Shown: piece after piece, positions 34,492 through 44,280 of the stretch
Layout: each line of letters begins with the position of its first letter
Position numbering within the stretch: position 1 is the stretch's first letter
DNA from: Chaenocephalus aceratus
Taxonomy: Eukaryota; Chordata; Actinopteri; Perciformes; Channichthyidae
DNA: 64,000 nucleotides
Reading direction: 5' to 3'
NCBI GenBank assembly: GCA_023974075.1
Contig: CM043798.1
Span: forward strand, 5,713,397-5,777,396
Notes under the pieces: model-generated
The model's database searches: none
What the model saw: the letters and a program-made list of their open reading frames with translations, nothing else
What the model was told of the DNA's origin: nothing
Position numbers and translations under genes: made by a program

Positions 34492-35247
34492 TCGCCGTTC
34501 AAATGACAGCGTTCGTTTCCCCAAAGGTGGGCGGGGCTGTAAAGTGAAGTAGATTTTACTCATCTATTATTCAAAACCATTCTATTTATTCTAACGTAAA
34601 TTACATGCCAGTGTTTTGTCTTTTTATTTATTTGTTTTTATTTTAAATCGTATAATGTCAGACTTTTTTTCCGTCTGTGAGGAAAAGAAATGGGGCTCAG
34701 AGCCTCAAAATACTGAAATCTGTATTTTTTTGAATCTTTTCCTTCTAATTTATTATTATTTTCTAAATAACACACTGTTATTTACTCAACAATAACACAC
34801 AATTATCCTTGTTTTTATTTATTCATTTAATTCTATAATCTTGGGCTTTTTAGCCGTAAATAAAGTCACCGGAAACAGACGGGACATTTTGAGAGATACA
34901 CACCACAAACCCACTAAACTGATTACCCAAGATCCTAAGCTTGAAGCTTGTTGATTGGATGTTTTAGCCACAATGCACGCTGGGATATGGTGTTAATAAG
35001 ATATGATATCCGACAACGAAAAATAAAATAATACCTAATTCAGAGTGTGCTTGCTTTTCTCTTTGGAAGTCATCACATAACGGCATTGTAATACACGGTT
35101 CGGCTGCATTAAATATTACAGATCTGCCGTAGTTCTTTATTTATAGAGCCATGATGAGAGAGACAAACAGGAGAACTGCTGCCAAAACTGAATACTTGAC
35201 GTGGATCATAAATATATCAACAATTAAACAACATCTTCAATTTCTTT

Positions 35248-35451
35248 TCACAAAATACGTCTCCTTGCAGTATCAATAGTAATTCGGCTGACTTTTATAT
35301 TTGATCCTATTGGTATATAGGTTATATTTACACCATAACGCTGCACAGCTGATAGAAAAGGACTTGTAGTTTTTAAAGATATTACTGATTTTCTTTGAAT
35401 ATCAGAATGTAAATACTGAGTTGAGAGAATAGTCAGGGGATTGATGGACAC
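35248..35451 (-). CDS. Unrecognised conserved ORF in the element core (67 codons)
   Basis: The peptide includes NPLTILSTQYLHS, QRKSVISLKTTSPFLSAV, RYGVNI and GSNIKVSRITIDTARR. The copy at 55694-55927 keeps the same frame and nearly all these residues. On the minus strand the frame is preceded by ATTCCATAG and, 28 bases further up, TGGTAAGC, which look like splice signals but are too close together for a normal intron. I do not recognise the family; it may be an exon of the transposase of this element. Confidence 0.45.
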   Translation of the reverse strand: MSINPLTILSTQYLHSDIQRKSVISLKTTSPFLSAVQRYGVNITYIPIGSNIKVSRITIDTARRRIL

Positions 35452-37395
35452 ATCTATGGAATCACAATTTCAATAGCTTACCATTAAATGACGGATAGCC
35501 TATGCCTTTCTGTCTGTGATGTTTTACAAATCAGATATTAATGTGTAGAAGTAAAACAAGAGAAATAGTATAGCAATATCCTGTAAAATTATGTAAAAAC
35601 ATGAATAAAACCACACCTTCAGATGTTATACATAAGTGTCTACACTAATAATACAACGTTATTATTAATATGCTGTGTGTACCTTGTGTGCACCGCCTAG
35701 TGGTTAAAGCATGTTATTGAATTATTTTCGTTGAATAATCTTATTTGATTAAAACAATATTAAGAGTACATACTTTCATAGGGGGAAAGTAGAAGGTCAA
35801 TGATAGAAATATAGAATATAAAAAGTCAAGAAGATACTAAGTGATCTCTACAATAAAACAGTTTAGTGCCGGATGTACACAGATATTAATAGGAGGATGT
35901 GCAAAACAGAAAAACGAATTAACCTTTATTAACACATTAAAGAGGTTAAGGTCTTCTTTTAAACAAGAAAAAAGGTTAGGGGGTATCTATCTACAGATAA
36001 ATATTAAGCCTGACAAAGTACTTAACGTCTAAAATATTGCTTTCCTGCAATGTTAACTATGTTGAAGCACTTATTTTAACTGATATTATACACATTAATT
36101 ATACTCTTATGTATGTAGATAGTATAAGAAATGTGCAGAATATGACAGTTTAATGGTGGAGGTATACAGTACACACATATTGATAGATGTTTTGTAATGC
36201 GCTGTTGAGGAACCTGCGACCCAAGTTGTGTATAAGATCAATACACCTTAGAAAATCTTGAAATCTTGAAAGGGATGTGCAAAATAGCCATTATACAGTT
36301 TTTAATTAACTATTAGTAGAGAATAACGAGTAATGAATATACTTTATAAAGATCTGCAGATAAATGTTTAGTCTTCTCAAGCACCAACTATCAAATATCT
36401 CTCCTGATTGTTGCCACTTGACAATCACCTACCCTGAATTTTACTCAGGTGTAACTAAAGTCTGCTTTAAGGGTTGTTTATATTCCACATCATTAATCAG
36501 AATCTGCAAAGTAACTAAACTAAATGTAGTGAAGTAAAAATACCAGGTTAACCTCTGAATTGTAGTGGAGTAGATAGAATTACAAAGTAACAATGAGCTG
36601 TCGTGGGGGTATATATAGTGCTGCCCATTATGGATACAAGCGATGTTCACCCATTTAGTAATTACATGTTTTAAATGTGTACACACCAATGTGTTTCCTA
36701 TCGCCTAAACCTCCAGGGCTGTACACAGTTTAATACTGTCAACTTCTAAATTTGGGAAACACGTCTTTTAAAACTACAATTCCCAGTAGAGACGTGCCAT
36801 AGAGAACATGTTGCGAAACACAATAGCCAGCATGTGTAGTTCTGGTGGGGCGTTCGAGTCCAGTTTTGAATAGTCTGCCGTGGTTTCGTTCCATTTCAAA
36901 GAGCTTGACGCTCGGCGTAACCTTGGCGCAACATCACGGGGTTTGTCAACGGGACTGTAGTCCCAAACGATAGCTGGGGATTATGGGTAGTGTAGTGTCT
37001 TCGGCCATCCTAAATCTCGAAATGTCCCGTCTGTTTCTGGTGACTTTATTTACGGCTAAAAAGCCCAAGATTATAGAATTAAACGAATAAATAAAAACAA
37101 GGATAATTGTGTGTTATTTAGAAAAGAATAACAAATTAGAAGGAAGAGATTTTAAAAAATACAGATTTCAGTATTTTGAATCTCAAAACCCCATTTATTT
37201 TCCTCAAAGACGACAAAAAAAGTCCGACATTATACGATTTAAAATAAAAACAAATAAATAAAAAGATAAAACACTGGCATGTAATTTACGTTAGAATAAA
37301 TAGAATGGTTTTGAATAATAGATGAGAGTAAAATCTACTTCACTTTACAGCCCCGCCCACTTTTGGGGAAACCAACGCTGTCATTTGAACGGCGA

Positions 37396-37605
37396 TCAAG
37401 CCTGAAGCCACAGAGCTCTTCTGTTACTGTCCTTTCTTCTTAGAGGAAGTACAGAAACACGTAACTCTGGATTTGTTTTAATGTTTGAGGTGGAATAAAC
37501 GACACAGCAGCTTCTTGGCATGATCAAACTATTATGTTCTGCCTCGCTCATGAGAGTAACAGCTGGCGAAATTACAGCCTCGCCTACTGATTTTAATTTA
37601 ACCAT
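37396..37605 (-). pseudogene. THAP-like finger fragment in the right arm
   Basis: Inverse counterpart of 34282-34491 with a handful of residue changes (for example VVYSTSN for VVHCTSN, which loses the second Cys). The frame is still open over 69 codons. Both arms keep the frame, which may reflect recent origin of the inverted structure rather than function. Confidence 0.6.
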
Positions 37606-38221
37606 ATATCGAGCCCGATTCTCGATTTCAAAGGTGTGCTCTAAAATGATATTTATAAATAACTATTATCATTATTACAAACAAGACAATAAATGGCAAA
37701 GATATGTAGAAAATAAACGTATTTGAAATACGTTCATAACAAACGTAACGTGGGAGAAAATACGTTTCTAGCTAAACGTAATTGAGAATGCAGTTTAGTT
37801 CTGTGGGAATGTAATTTTTAGGAGACAGGGTTGCATTGGTCATGTGCGCGTTCGTGTGTGTTGGAGGAGGCGGGCTCTATAAGGAAGTAGCCTCTAGCAG
37901 ATTATCTCCGGTTGTGTATTTTCAAATTCTAGCGATCTCGAGCCGGTTTCTCTCAAATTTACCTACCCCACCTTTAATACGCCAACAATAGAAAACACAA
38001 TGATTGTTCACGAGTCCCAACACACGAGTCCAAGTCGAGTCTGAAGTCTTTTGGTCACGAGTCCAAGTCAAGTCTCAAGTCTCTCTGTATGCGACTTAAG
38101 TGCGACTCGAGTCCGAGTCGCAGACTCGAGTCCCCATCTCTGGTGTTGTGCTCTTGATAAGCCATTAAAACAATAAAATACGTGTCTCCCGTTCACCAAA
38201 ACATACCCATCTGTTATGGAA

Positions 38222-38300
38222 AAGAAAGTATTCCAAAGAAAAAGAAGAAGAAGAAAGAAAAGAAGAAAAGAAGAAAGAAGAGGAAAGAGAAGAAAGGAAG
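38222..38300. repeat. Purine-rich (GAA/AAG) low-complexity tract
   Basis: A run of AAGAAGAAAGAAAAG-like units that produces a Lys/Arg-rich chance ORF. Confidence 0.9.
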
Positions 38301-39253
38301 TATTCTAAAAGTAATCTGGTACCGGCGGGGACTGTTGTTAGCTTCTGATGCGCAGAAGAAAAATCTGGCCCACCCTATATTTTTACAGGCCCACCCTAAA
38401 GTACATTTCTGCCTACGCTACTGGTCCGCACAGCAGCGTGCGTTGACGTTGGCGTGTCTGAAGCTTGGGGATTTTTTTGATTTTTTTTTTGCGAGCAACG
38501 TGACCAACAATCAATCACATGAATCTCTTGCCCCCAACATACAAAGCAATAGTAATGTTAAAACGAAGTAAACTGAAAAAAAGAAGAAATCTCTCCTACA
38601 GGCGAAAACCTACCAGTTTCACCCACTGTCTCTGCCACCTCCCTCCATGCCTCGCTCCTCTGGTTTGTATCCCGGTAGATGAACAGCGACCGATCATTCA
38701 GCACCGGGTGATTCACTACCGCTATAATGAATTTTCTGGAATATGAGGTAATGACCTGCGTAGTCTCTCCCAGCATACACGCGGTTCGACTGGCTAGCGC
38801 TTGTACTGGCAGATTTGCATAAACGGGATCTCATTGGCTGACGCTTCTGCCGAGGCGCCAAAAAAAAAAAAAAAAAATTGAACATTGCTCAACTTTTGAA
38901 GTAGGGCTGCAACAAACGACTAATTTGATAATCGATTAATCTATCGATTAATGAAACGATTAATCGACTATTCGGACTATTACTGTATGCCTTGCACAAT
39001 TTCTCAAACACTCTTATTTAGCCATCAACTTTTAGATTTAGCTTGAGGTTGTTTTAGGCATGTGGAAACTAACAATGAAGACAATAAAGATGAATACTTG
39101 ATTCCAAAATACATATATTATTGAAATAACTTAAATTGTGAACAAAACTAACATTGCTTTTTATTCAAATTAAATAAATAATATTTCAACAAATACGTTA
39201 TTAAATAATCTGATGACAGAACTGTAAACAGAATAGCTGAAACTTTAACAAAC

Positions 39254-39560
39254 TAAATAATAATAATATATAATATTTTTATAGCGCCTTTCAGGAAACC
39301 CAAGGTCGCTTTACAAGTCGGTTAGGGGGGGGGAGTAGGGGAAAAAAGGCAGACAGGTTAAGGGGGTGGGGGGGAAGTAGCGGAAAAATAAACCTATTAA
39401 ACTAACTATACAGTGGGGAAAGCCTTGGTAAAAAGGTGCGTTTTGAGGGATTTTTTGAACATGTCCAGGGTTGGGGCGCTGCGGATTTCGGGGCGGGGGA
39501 GAGAGTTACAGAGGGTGGGGGATGCCACACTGAAGGCTCTGTCACCAAAAGTCCGCAAAT
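39254..39560. repeat. TATAGCGCCTTTCAGGAAACCC repeat
   Basis: An AATAATAATA start runs into TAGCGCCTTTCAGGAAACCC and AAGGTCGCTTTACAAGTCGG, ending near CTGAAGGCTCTGTCACCAAA. Same type as 32921-33090. Confidence 0.6.
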
Positions 39561-39599
39561 AACTCTGTTACCTCTAATCATTATGTTTGTATAATGTAG

Positions 39600-39962
39600 T
39601 TAGCTCCGTGTGTTGCTGCTAGCATACATAACACCTGACGTGGAAACGTTACCCGTGGACGGGGCTACAGAGCTACTAGAAAGACAGTCGAACCCGGTGC
39701 ATTCCTCCGTCTGGATGTGGAGCACTTTTGCTAAATGTTTAGACAAATAGCTCGTGTTACCGCCCTTACATGCTAAACTCTTATTCCACTTTTGGCAACG
39801 AGCATTCTCCACATCGAGACGGGTAAAGTTTAACCACCTCGGAGCGCGTTCTCTCCGCCATCTCCCACGTGTGTGTGTTGCTGCATGTTGCAGCTGCCCG
39901 TGTGTAAACTGCCCCGCCCCCTCGCAAGCAGGCGGGGGAGAGAAAGATCGAAAATACATCAT
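39600..39962 (-). pseudogene. Decayed BED finger of a hAT transposase
   Basis: WLNFTRLDVENARCQKWNKS followed by CKGGNTSYLSKHLAKVLH matches the BED layout, but the second Cys has become Trp and the sequence upstream is in another frame. The rest of the transposase is missing. Confidence 0.6.
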
Positions 39963-40439
39963 AGACGCATTTGTTTGTCTTTTTGCATTTTAGAAACGAG
40001 TTGGCGACACTAAGACTGCGATATAATGTCTTTGTAGCAATAATACATGACATATATTTTTTAAATGTCTCCAGTACCGATAAAAAGACCAATAAAGTTA
40101 GAGCTTAACGGGGCGTAAAACACACGTGATGACGTCACCAACGAATCGACGACTGAATTAGTTGGCAACTAATTTGGTAATCGATTAAGTCGATTAGTTG
40201 TTGCACCCCTATTTTGAAGCGAGCAACGCCAGCAACGCTCCACGTCGCTTCCCAAAATACAGTTCTGCTAAAAGTGACGTCACCATATTCAAAGTGAATG
40301 GGCAGGAGCGTTGGAAGCTTTAACACACGCCACCGTGTGGACGGGCCGTCACAGTAGCACTGCGCCAGAAACCTTGTGGAGGGGGAAAGAAAGAAAAAAA
40401 AAATGGAATATCACCCCTCCACTTCCATTATCATCTAGC

Positions 40440-41150
40440 AGCTGCGCTATCCACTCACCCAGATTCCGTGTTTGTTGACTATCTCCTGTCAGGGCTCTCC
40501 CAAGGCTTCAGGGTAGGGGTCCTCCCATCTGCCACAGTGACTTTCGTAGCAAGAAACTTACAGTCAGCCGCTAAAGAACCCAACATAGTTTCCCAGCTCA
40601 TCGACAAAGAACTTCTCAAAGGATATATAATCGGCCCTTTTAGCTCCTCCCCCTTCTCAGTGTTCCGTTCAAATTCCATCGGAATAAGCCACATGTAAAT
40701 AAAAGGCTGATTTTCGATCTGCCCGCTCCTCGCTCCGGCCATTCGGCAGCGTCAATAGCATCATCCCTCCAGATCAGTTCTCCCTTCACCATGCCTCAGT
40801 GGATAATGCAATAAAGATGATCAAGTTCACAGGGCACGGAGCTCGGCTCTCCAAAGCGGACATTACCGATGCCTTCAAAATCATCCTCATTCATCCGTCT
40901 CAGTGGAATTCGTTCGGTATTAAGTGGGAGTCCAAACTCTATTTTCGCCGTTCGCAGAAGCAGCCCCTGCATCTTCAATTCCTTCTCGGAAGCGCTCTGC
41001 TGGATCCTGCTGAACATCGTCAGAATCCCCTCCGTCCTTCACCTACTGGACGACTCCTCCCCATAGTCCCACCACAGGACAGCTCGGGGATCTCACTGGC
41101 CAAGCTTAAACACTGCTTCAGGAGTTAGGTGTCCCTCTCTCCGAAGAGAA
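40440..41150 (+). pseudogene. Reverse transcriptase of the Ngaro-type element
   Basis: This domain copies element RNA into DNA. The pieces lie in different frames. THPDSVFVDYLLSGLSQGFR and LIDKELLKGYIIGPF-type sequence occupy 40440-40698. After a shift, LSKADITDAFKIILIHPSQW at 40850-40910 holds the first catalytic Asp. After another shift, LHLLDDSSP near 41040-41065 holds the LDD of the active site. At least three frameshifts separate these, so no enzyme can be made. Confidence 0.85.
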
Positions 41151-41151
41151 A

Positions 41152-41601
41152 ATGTTAGGTCCCAACACACGCTTAGAGTTCTTAGGCATCATCCTCGACT
41201 CCATAGACATGAAGGCGTCTCTCCCCTCCGACAAATTGCAGCGCATCCGGGACATCACCAAGTCATACTGCGAGCAACACGTTATCACAAAACAACAGTT
41301 GCTCTCCCTTCTCGGACACCTCAACTTCGCCATGCGCGTCATCCCCCAGGGGCGCTCGTTCATCTCCCGCCTCCTGGACGCAGCATCAGCGGTCGACAAA
41401 CTCCATGACTGCGTTTTCTTAGACGAAGGCTGCCGCTCAGACCTACGTTTCTGGTCCCTCCTGCTCGCCCACTGGAACGGAGTTACTTTCTTTTACGATG
41501 ACCTCGTGCGTTCCTCTGACTCAATGAGGTTCTTCACGGATGCCGCCCAATCCGTGGGTTTTGGGGGTTTCTTCCAGAGAGAGTGGCTCGCAGGGTCATG
41601 A
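41152..41601 (+). pseudogene. RT connection and RNase H start of the Ngaro-type element
   Basis: LGPNTRLEFLGIILDSIDMK marks the end of the RT, QQLLSLLGHLNFAMRVIPQG the connection, and RFFTDAAQSVGFGGFFQ the first RNase H motif with its catalytic Asp. The frame breaks off right after this motif and runs into recombinase sequence in the next frame, so the rest of RNase H was deleted. Confidence 0.85.
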
Positions 41602-41828
41602 CCCCTGTCAATTTCCACCTCAAGCAAGTTCTCATTAAATCCGGCCTATCACCTATATCATACCCGGGACATTCCTTCAGGATAGGTGCAGCCACCTCTG
41701 CTGCTAATCAAGGTCTCTCTACCTCATCCCTACAACAACTAGGACAGTGGTCCTCCTCCGCCTTCACAACCTACATTCGCCCGGACATCAGCGCCGTACT
41801 GGCTTCCCAAAGATCTCTCAGACCCTAA
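41583..41828 (+). pseudogene. Tyrosine recombinase, C-terminal part, of the Ngaro-type element
   Basis: This enzyme inserts the circular DNA copy by strand exchange. GHSFRIGAATSAANQG holds the His-x2-Arg of the family, and LGQWSSSAFTTYIRP carries the Trp and the nucleophilic Tyr. The N-terminal part with the first Arg is missing; the visible 81 codons follow the truncated RNase H directly. Confidence 0.88.
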
Positions 41829-42064
41829 CTATGGTATCTATGCATATAACTGGTGGTGGCTCATAAACACATTCACAAGTATACATGTCTCACTAAGATA
41901 CCTGATATTCAAACTGCATTCCTGTCCTAATTCCGCGTGGGCCCTGCCCACAGGGAATAATGTCTCGTCTCACGCTGCAACATGTAACGGGCTTCATCTC
42001 CGGCACACAGGTATTTCATTCCCAGGCCTTGCTCAAACGTATCAGTGTAAAATGTATTTCCTGC

Positions 42065-42370
42065 AGTCAGGCGTGGACTCGGGCCACCGTACACCCCTGT
42101 GGCAGTTACAAAACAAAGAAAATAAAGAAAGAGTAAAGAAGGAAAAGAAAGAGATATCCTGTGAAGTCAGGCGTGGACTCAGGCCACCGTACACTCCGGT
42201 GTCAGTTACAAAACAAAGGAAAGAAAGAAAGAGAAAAGAGTAAAGAAAAGATATATATATATATAGCCTGCGAAGTCAGGCGTGGCGGAAGGCCACCGTA
42301 CACTTCGGTGTCGTAGCTTCGGGCTACCGTACACTTCGGTGTCGTGGACGTTGGGCCACCGTTACAAAAC
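42065..42370 (+). repeat. Three imperfect units of about 100 bp in the Ngaro 3' region
   Basis: Units start near 42065, 42164 and 42273 with GTCAGGCGTGG, followed by GGCCACCGTACAC and mostly GTTACAAAAC plus a purine-rich spacer. The last unit repeats CCGTACACTTCGGTGTCG internally. Confidence 0.85.
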
Positions 42371-42618
42371 GAAACCGCTCGCTCCTCGGCGTAGTCAAGC
42401 CCTGCTGGCCAGGCATGCGACCCGCAGGTCGTTTTCAGGTAAGACCGGCACTGATTTCGGCAGTCAGAGTCTCAGCATGACCCGTAAGCTCCGGCAGTGA
42501 TTCCGGCACTATGTCGCTCATATATGTGTTAATCTATTATCTTTCCTTCCCAGATCACCAGTCACCCCACAAGGTAAGCAACTCAGTTCATCTCAGTATT
42601 TCATACTTCACTGGTTTT

Positions 42619-42789
42619 GGGGATTTCATCGGAGCGGGGCTTTCCCTCCTGAATGATTATCCTGCAAACCGGGGCCTAATCGCCAAACACCATTACATTC
42701 TCCTGTTGTATTATCATGGCAATCATTTCATTCATATGACGTGTAAACAATAAATATGTAATTCTTACATCACGTCTCTCCGGTTTGAA
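42619..42789 (+). repeat. Split direct repeat B1
   Basis: 171 bp matching B2 (43080-43250) with a few substitutions. It includes CCTGAATGATTATCC, an AATAAA signal and CTCTCCGGTTTGAA, and ends exactly where A2 begins. Confidence 0.95.
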
Positions 42790-42974
42790 ATGAAGCTTAG
42801 CGCAAGTTCAATAAGGAAGACCTAACACGAGTCACTTACACGTCACTCGATGGCTCCCTTCCCCCCTCATTAAATATGAGGGCGTCACCCTTCAGCAGCC
42901 AATAGCTGCACATGCTAAATTCCTTAAATGCCTGCTCTTCCTCCCTGTCAGTTGTCATTTGCAGATGACCGCAA
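42789..42974 (+). repeat. Split direct repeat A2
   Basis: Near-identical to A1 (31697-31882); one difference noted (CCCCTC versus CCCTTC). Confidence 0.95.
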
Positions 42975-43079
42975 CCCGCCTCCACCCCTCTCGCCTCCAG
43001 TCTCCTCCAGGACAAAGCTAAACCTTCCTTCTTCAGACCGGTCTCACCTACTCAGCACCACCACCAGTGTCTAGACCCC

Positions 43080-43250
43080 GGGGATTTAATCGGAGCGGTG
43101 CTTTCCCTCCTGAATGATTATCCTGCAAACCGGGGTCTAATCGCCAAACACCATTCTATTCTCCTGTTGTATTATCATGGCAATCATTTTATTCATATGA
43201 CGTGTAAACAATAAATATGTAATTCTTACATCATGTCTCTCCGGTTTGAA
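43080..43250 (+). repeat. Split direct repeat B2, 3' end of the Ngaro-type element
   Basis: Copy of B1. Its end at GGTTTGAA marks the return to the outer hAT sequence. Confidence 0.95.
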
Positions 43251-43403
43251 CTGATACCGGTTAGTAAAAACCATGAATTAATGCTTTGACAAGTCTGCAG
43301 ACAGACGGCAGGCGAAACACCTTTTAGAATGCTTGTTTTCTGAATGGAGCTTGACTAAGCTAACATTATATATGCTCCGACTGTCCACACTCACAACAAC
43401 GGC

Positions 43404-43721
43404 CTATGCAGACATAAATAAACCAGCGACTGTATTCTCCATGACACAGACAGTCTGTGGTTTGTACTTGTTTAACTTTTGTCTAGTTTCTGAACAGATC
43501 GTATCTGTCCCCGGCTGTTTGAAGCGCAAGCATGGGAAACAAAAGATAGCATTTACCTGTTTGCATCCAGCTAGCCATGTGAGAAGCCTTGTTGATACGT
43601 TGTCTTTTTCACGAGCTTGCTGTGATATATACAAATCGGGTTGGTCCGGTCCAAGATCTTTAAGTATCAATTTATCTCCCAAACTTCTCTTTTCGAAAGG
43701 ATTGGAGAGTAGCTCTTGCAC
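43404..43721 (-). pseudogene. TTF-type finger exon of the outer hAT transposase
   Basis: The frame contains NPFEKRSLGDKLILKDLGPD, QPDLYISQQ, LLTWLAGCKQVNAIFCFPCL and RFKQPGTD. This is the order of the TTF-type zinc finger at the N-terminus of ZMYM-like hAT transposases, with its GC and FCFPC cysteines. Only this part remains; the catalytic and C-terminal regions are absent from the outer element. The same subclass is represented at 19245-23719. Confidence 0.75.
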
Positions 43722-44149
43722 GGAATTGGGTGCGGACCGAGGTCCGCCGACTCCACCTGCACACCATTCTCATCCAACTACTGCGTCACCTTGGTCACTC
43801 ACGAGTCTAAACAACAACTCACATAAACGGGCTCAACGTGGGCTCCAACGTGGGCTCCAACGTGAGCGCCCTCGTAACCAAAATATTTGACGCCGCTGAT
43901 TGGCTGAAATTATGTTTCGGCGGCACAGTTTACTAATGAGACTTTTGCAACGTGCTGGTTGCTGCTGTTTGGCTCGGGGGCTCCGCCCGGTAATGATAAA
44001 CTAATGCCATGGGCAAGGCCAGGCAGGAAACATGTGACTTATCAGTAACTTTAGACATCGTAACACAATTTTAAACGAGATGTTATCGTAGATTATACAT
44101 TTTAGTGATACCAATTGTATGATATTTACCTTGTTCATTAAAAATACAA

Positions 44150-44215
44150 ATATAAAATATATATTTTTTTTTATATATTTTTTTTAATTACATTTTTATT
44201 TTTATATATTTTTTT
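44150..44215. repeat. AT-rich low-complexity tract
   Basis: ATATATTTTTTTTT-type run near the right end of the outer hAT. Confidence 0.9.
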
Positions 44216-44280
44216 GTATGTGGGAAGAGGTGGGGCGGCGCCCCTAGCGCCCCTATGGGCCGGCCGCCACTGAATATTAT

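Larger units (their letters stand above)
33983..37833. mobile_element. Long-inverted-repeat element with THAP-like arms
   Basis: The two arms (33983 to about 34893 and about 37014 to 37833) are inverse copies of roughly 0.9 kb, starting (CA)ACCCTGTCTCCTAAAAATT. The flanks share CATTGGTCA. Comparison with the unbroken MITE at 2662-3019 shows one copy of that word before insertion. If the end starts at CAACCCTG, the duplication is 7 bp (CATTGGT). The core, 34894-37013, contains an ORF also found at 55694-55927 and sequence that reappears inverted at 63280-64000. THAP-like coding fragments lie in both arms. CA-starting ends, a 7-bp duplication and THAP suggest relationship to P-type elements, but that is inference. 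Confidence 0.88.
33915..37973. mobile_element. TTAA MITE of the 2662-3019 family, reverse copy, split
   Basis: GGCCTACCTGCCTGTCAGCC to CCCTCATTGGTCA (33925-33982) and CATTGGTCATGTGCGCG to CCTACCCCACCT plus TTAA (37834-37977) align in reverse to the complete copy at 2662-3019. The left terminus is not found. The break in the middle is the site of the 33983-37833 insertion. Confidence 0.8.
33099..38142 (-). mobile_element. hAT element with BED finger, split by further insertions
   Basis: CAGAGATG on the left and CATCTCTG on the right are inverted, with perfect 8-bp flanks GTGTTGTG (33091-33098, 38143-38150). Both ends carry the GAGTCCAAGTCAAGTCTCAA pattern typical of this hAT family. Its own DNA is 33099 to about 33850 and 37978-38142. 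The BED exon is at 33636-33827. Confidence 0.93.
38902..40211 (-). mobile_element. hAT element with TAGGGCTGCAAC ends
   Basis: TAGGGCTGCAACAAACGACT pairs with AGTTGTTGCACCCCTA, and the flanks are perfect 8-bp TTTTGAAG (38894-38901, 40212-40219). GATAATCGATTAATC-type sequence adjoins both ends. A BED-like remnant is encoded on the minus strand, and another repeat (39254-39560) lies inside. Confidence 0.93.
38423..40347. mobile_element. Possible Harbinger-like MITE with GGYCCG...CACACGG ends, split by a hAT
   Basis: GGTCCGCACAGCAGCG on the left resembles the reverse of CGCCACCGTGTGGACGGGCC on the right. Both sides carry GCGTTGACGTTGGCG or GCGAGCAACGCCAGCAACGC motifs. The target duplication is unclear. 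The hAT at 38902-40211 separates the halves. Confidence 0.4.
31697..43250 (+). mobile_element. Tyrosine-recombinase retrotransposon, Ngaro/PAT type, heavily interrupted
   Basis: The order A1 - gag-like ORF - RT - RNase H - tyrosine recombinase - B1 - A2 - B2 is the split-direct-repeat layout of Ngaro/PAT elements in the DIRS order; fish DIRS1 elements have inverted ends instead. A1/A2 are 186 bp and B1/B2 171 bp. No target duplication is seen, as expected for recombinase-mediated insertion. About 7.9 kb between 32490 and 40400 is foreign DNA. Frameshifts, and a deletion between RNase H and recombinase, make it defective. Confidence 0.92.
31372..44272 (-). mobile_element. Outer hAT element with CAGTGGCGGC ends, opened by an Ngaro-type element
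   Basis: CAGTGGCGGCTGG on the left pairs with CCGGCCGCCACTG on the right, and both 8-bp flanks are AATATTAT (31364-31371, 44273-44280). Its own sequence is 31372-31696 and 43251-44272. The right part encodes a TTF-type finger on the minus strand (43404-43721) and ends in AT-rich sequence (44150-44215). Confidence 0.93.

Noticed and set aside
31959..43250. An endogenous retrovirus with LTRs
   Set aside because: The direct repeats are split (A1, B1-A2-B2), there is a tyrosine recombinase instead of an integrase, and no protease or envelope is seen.
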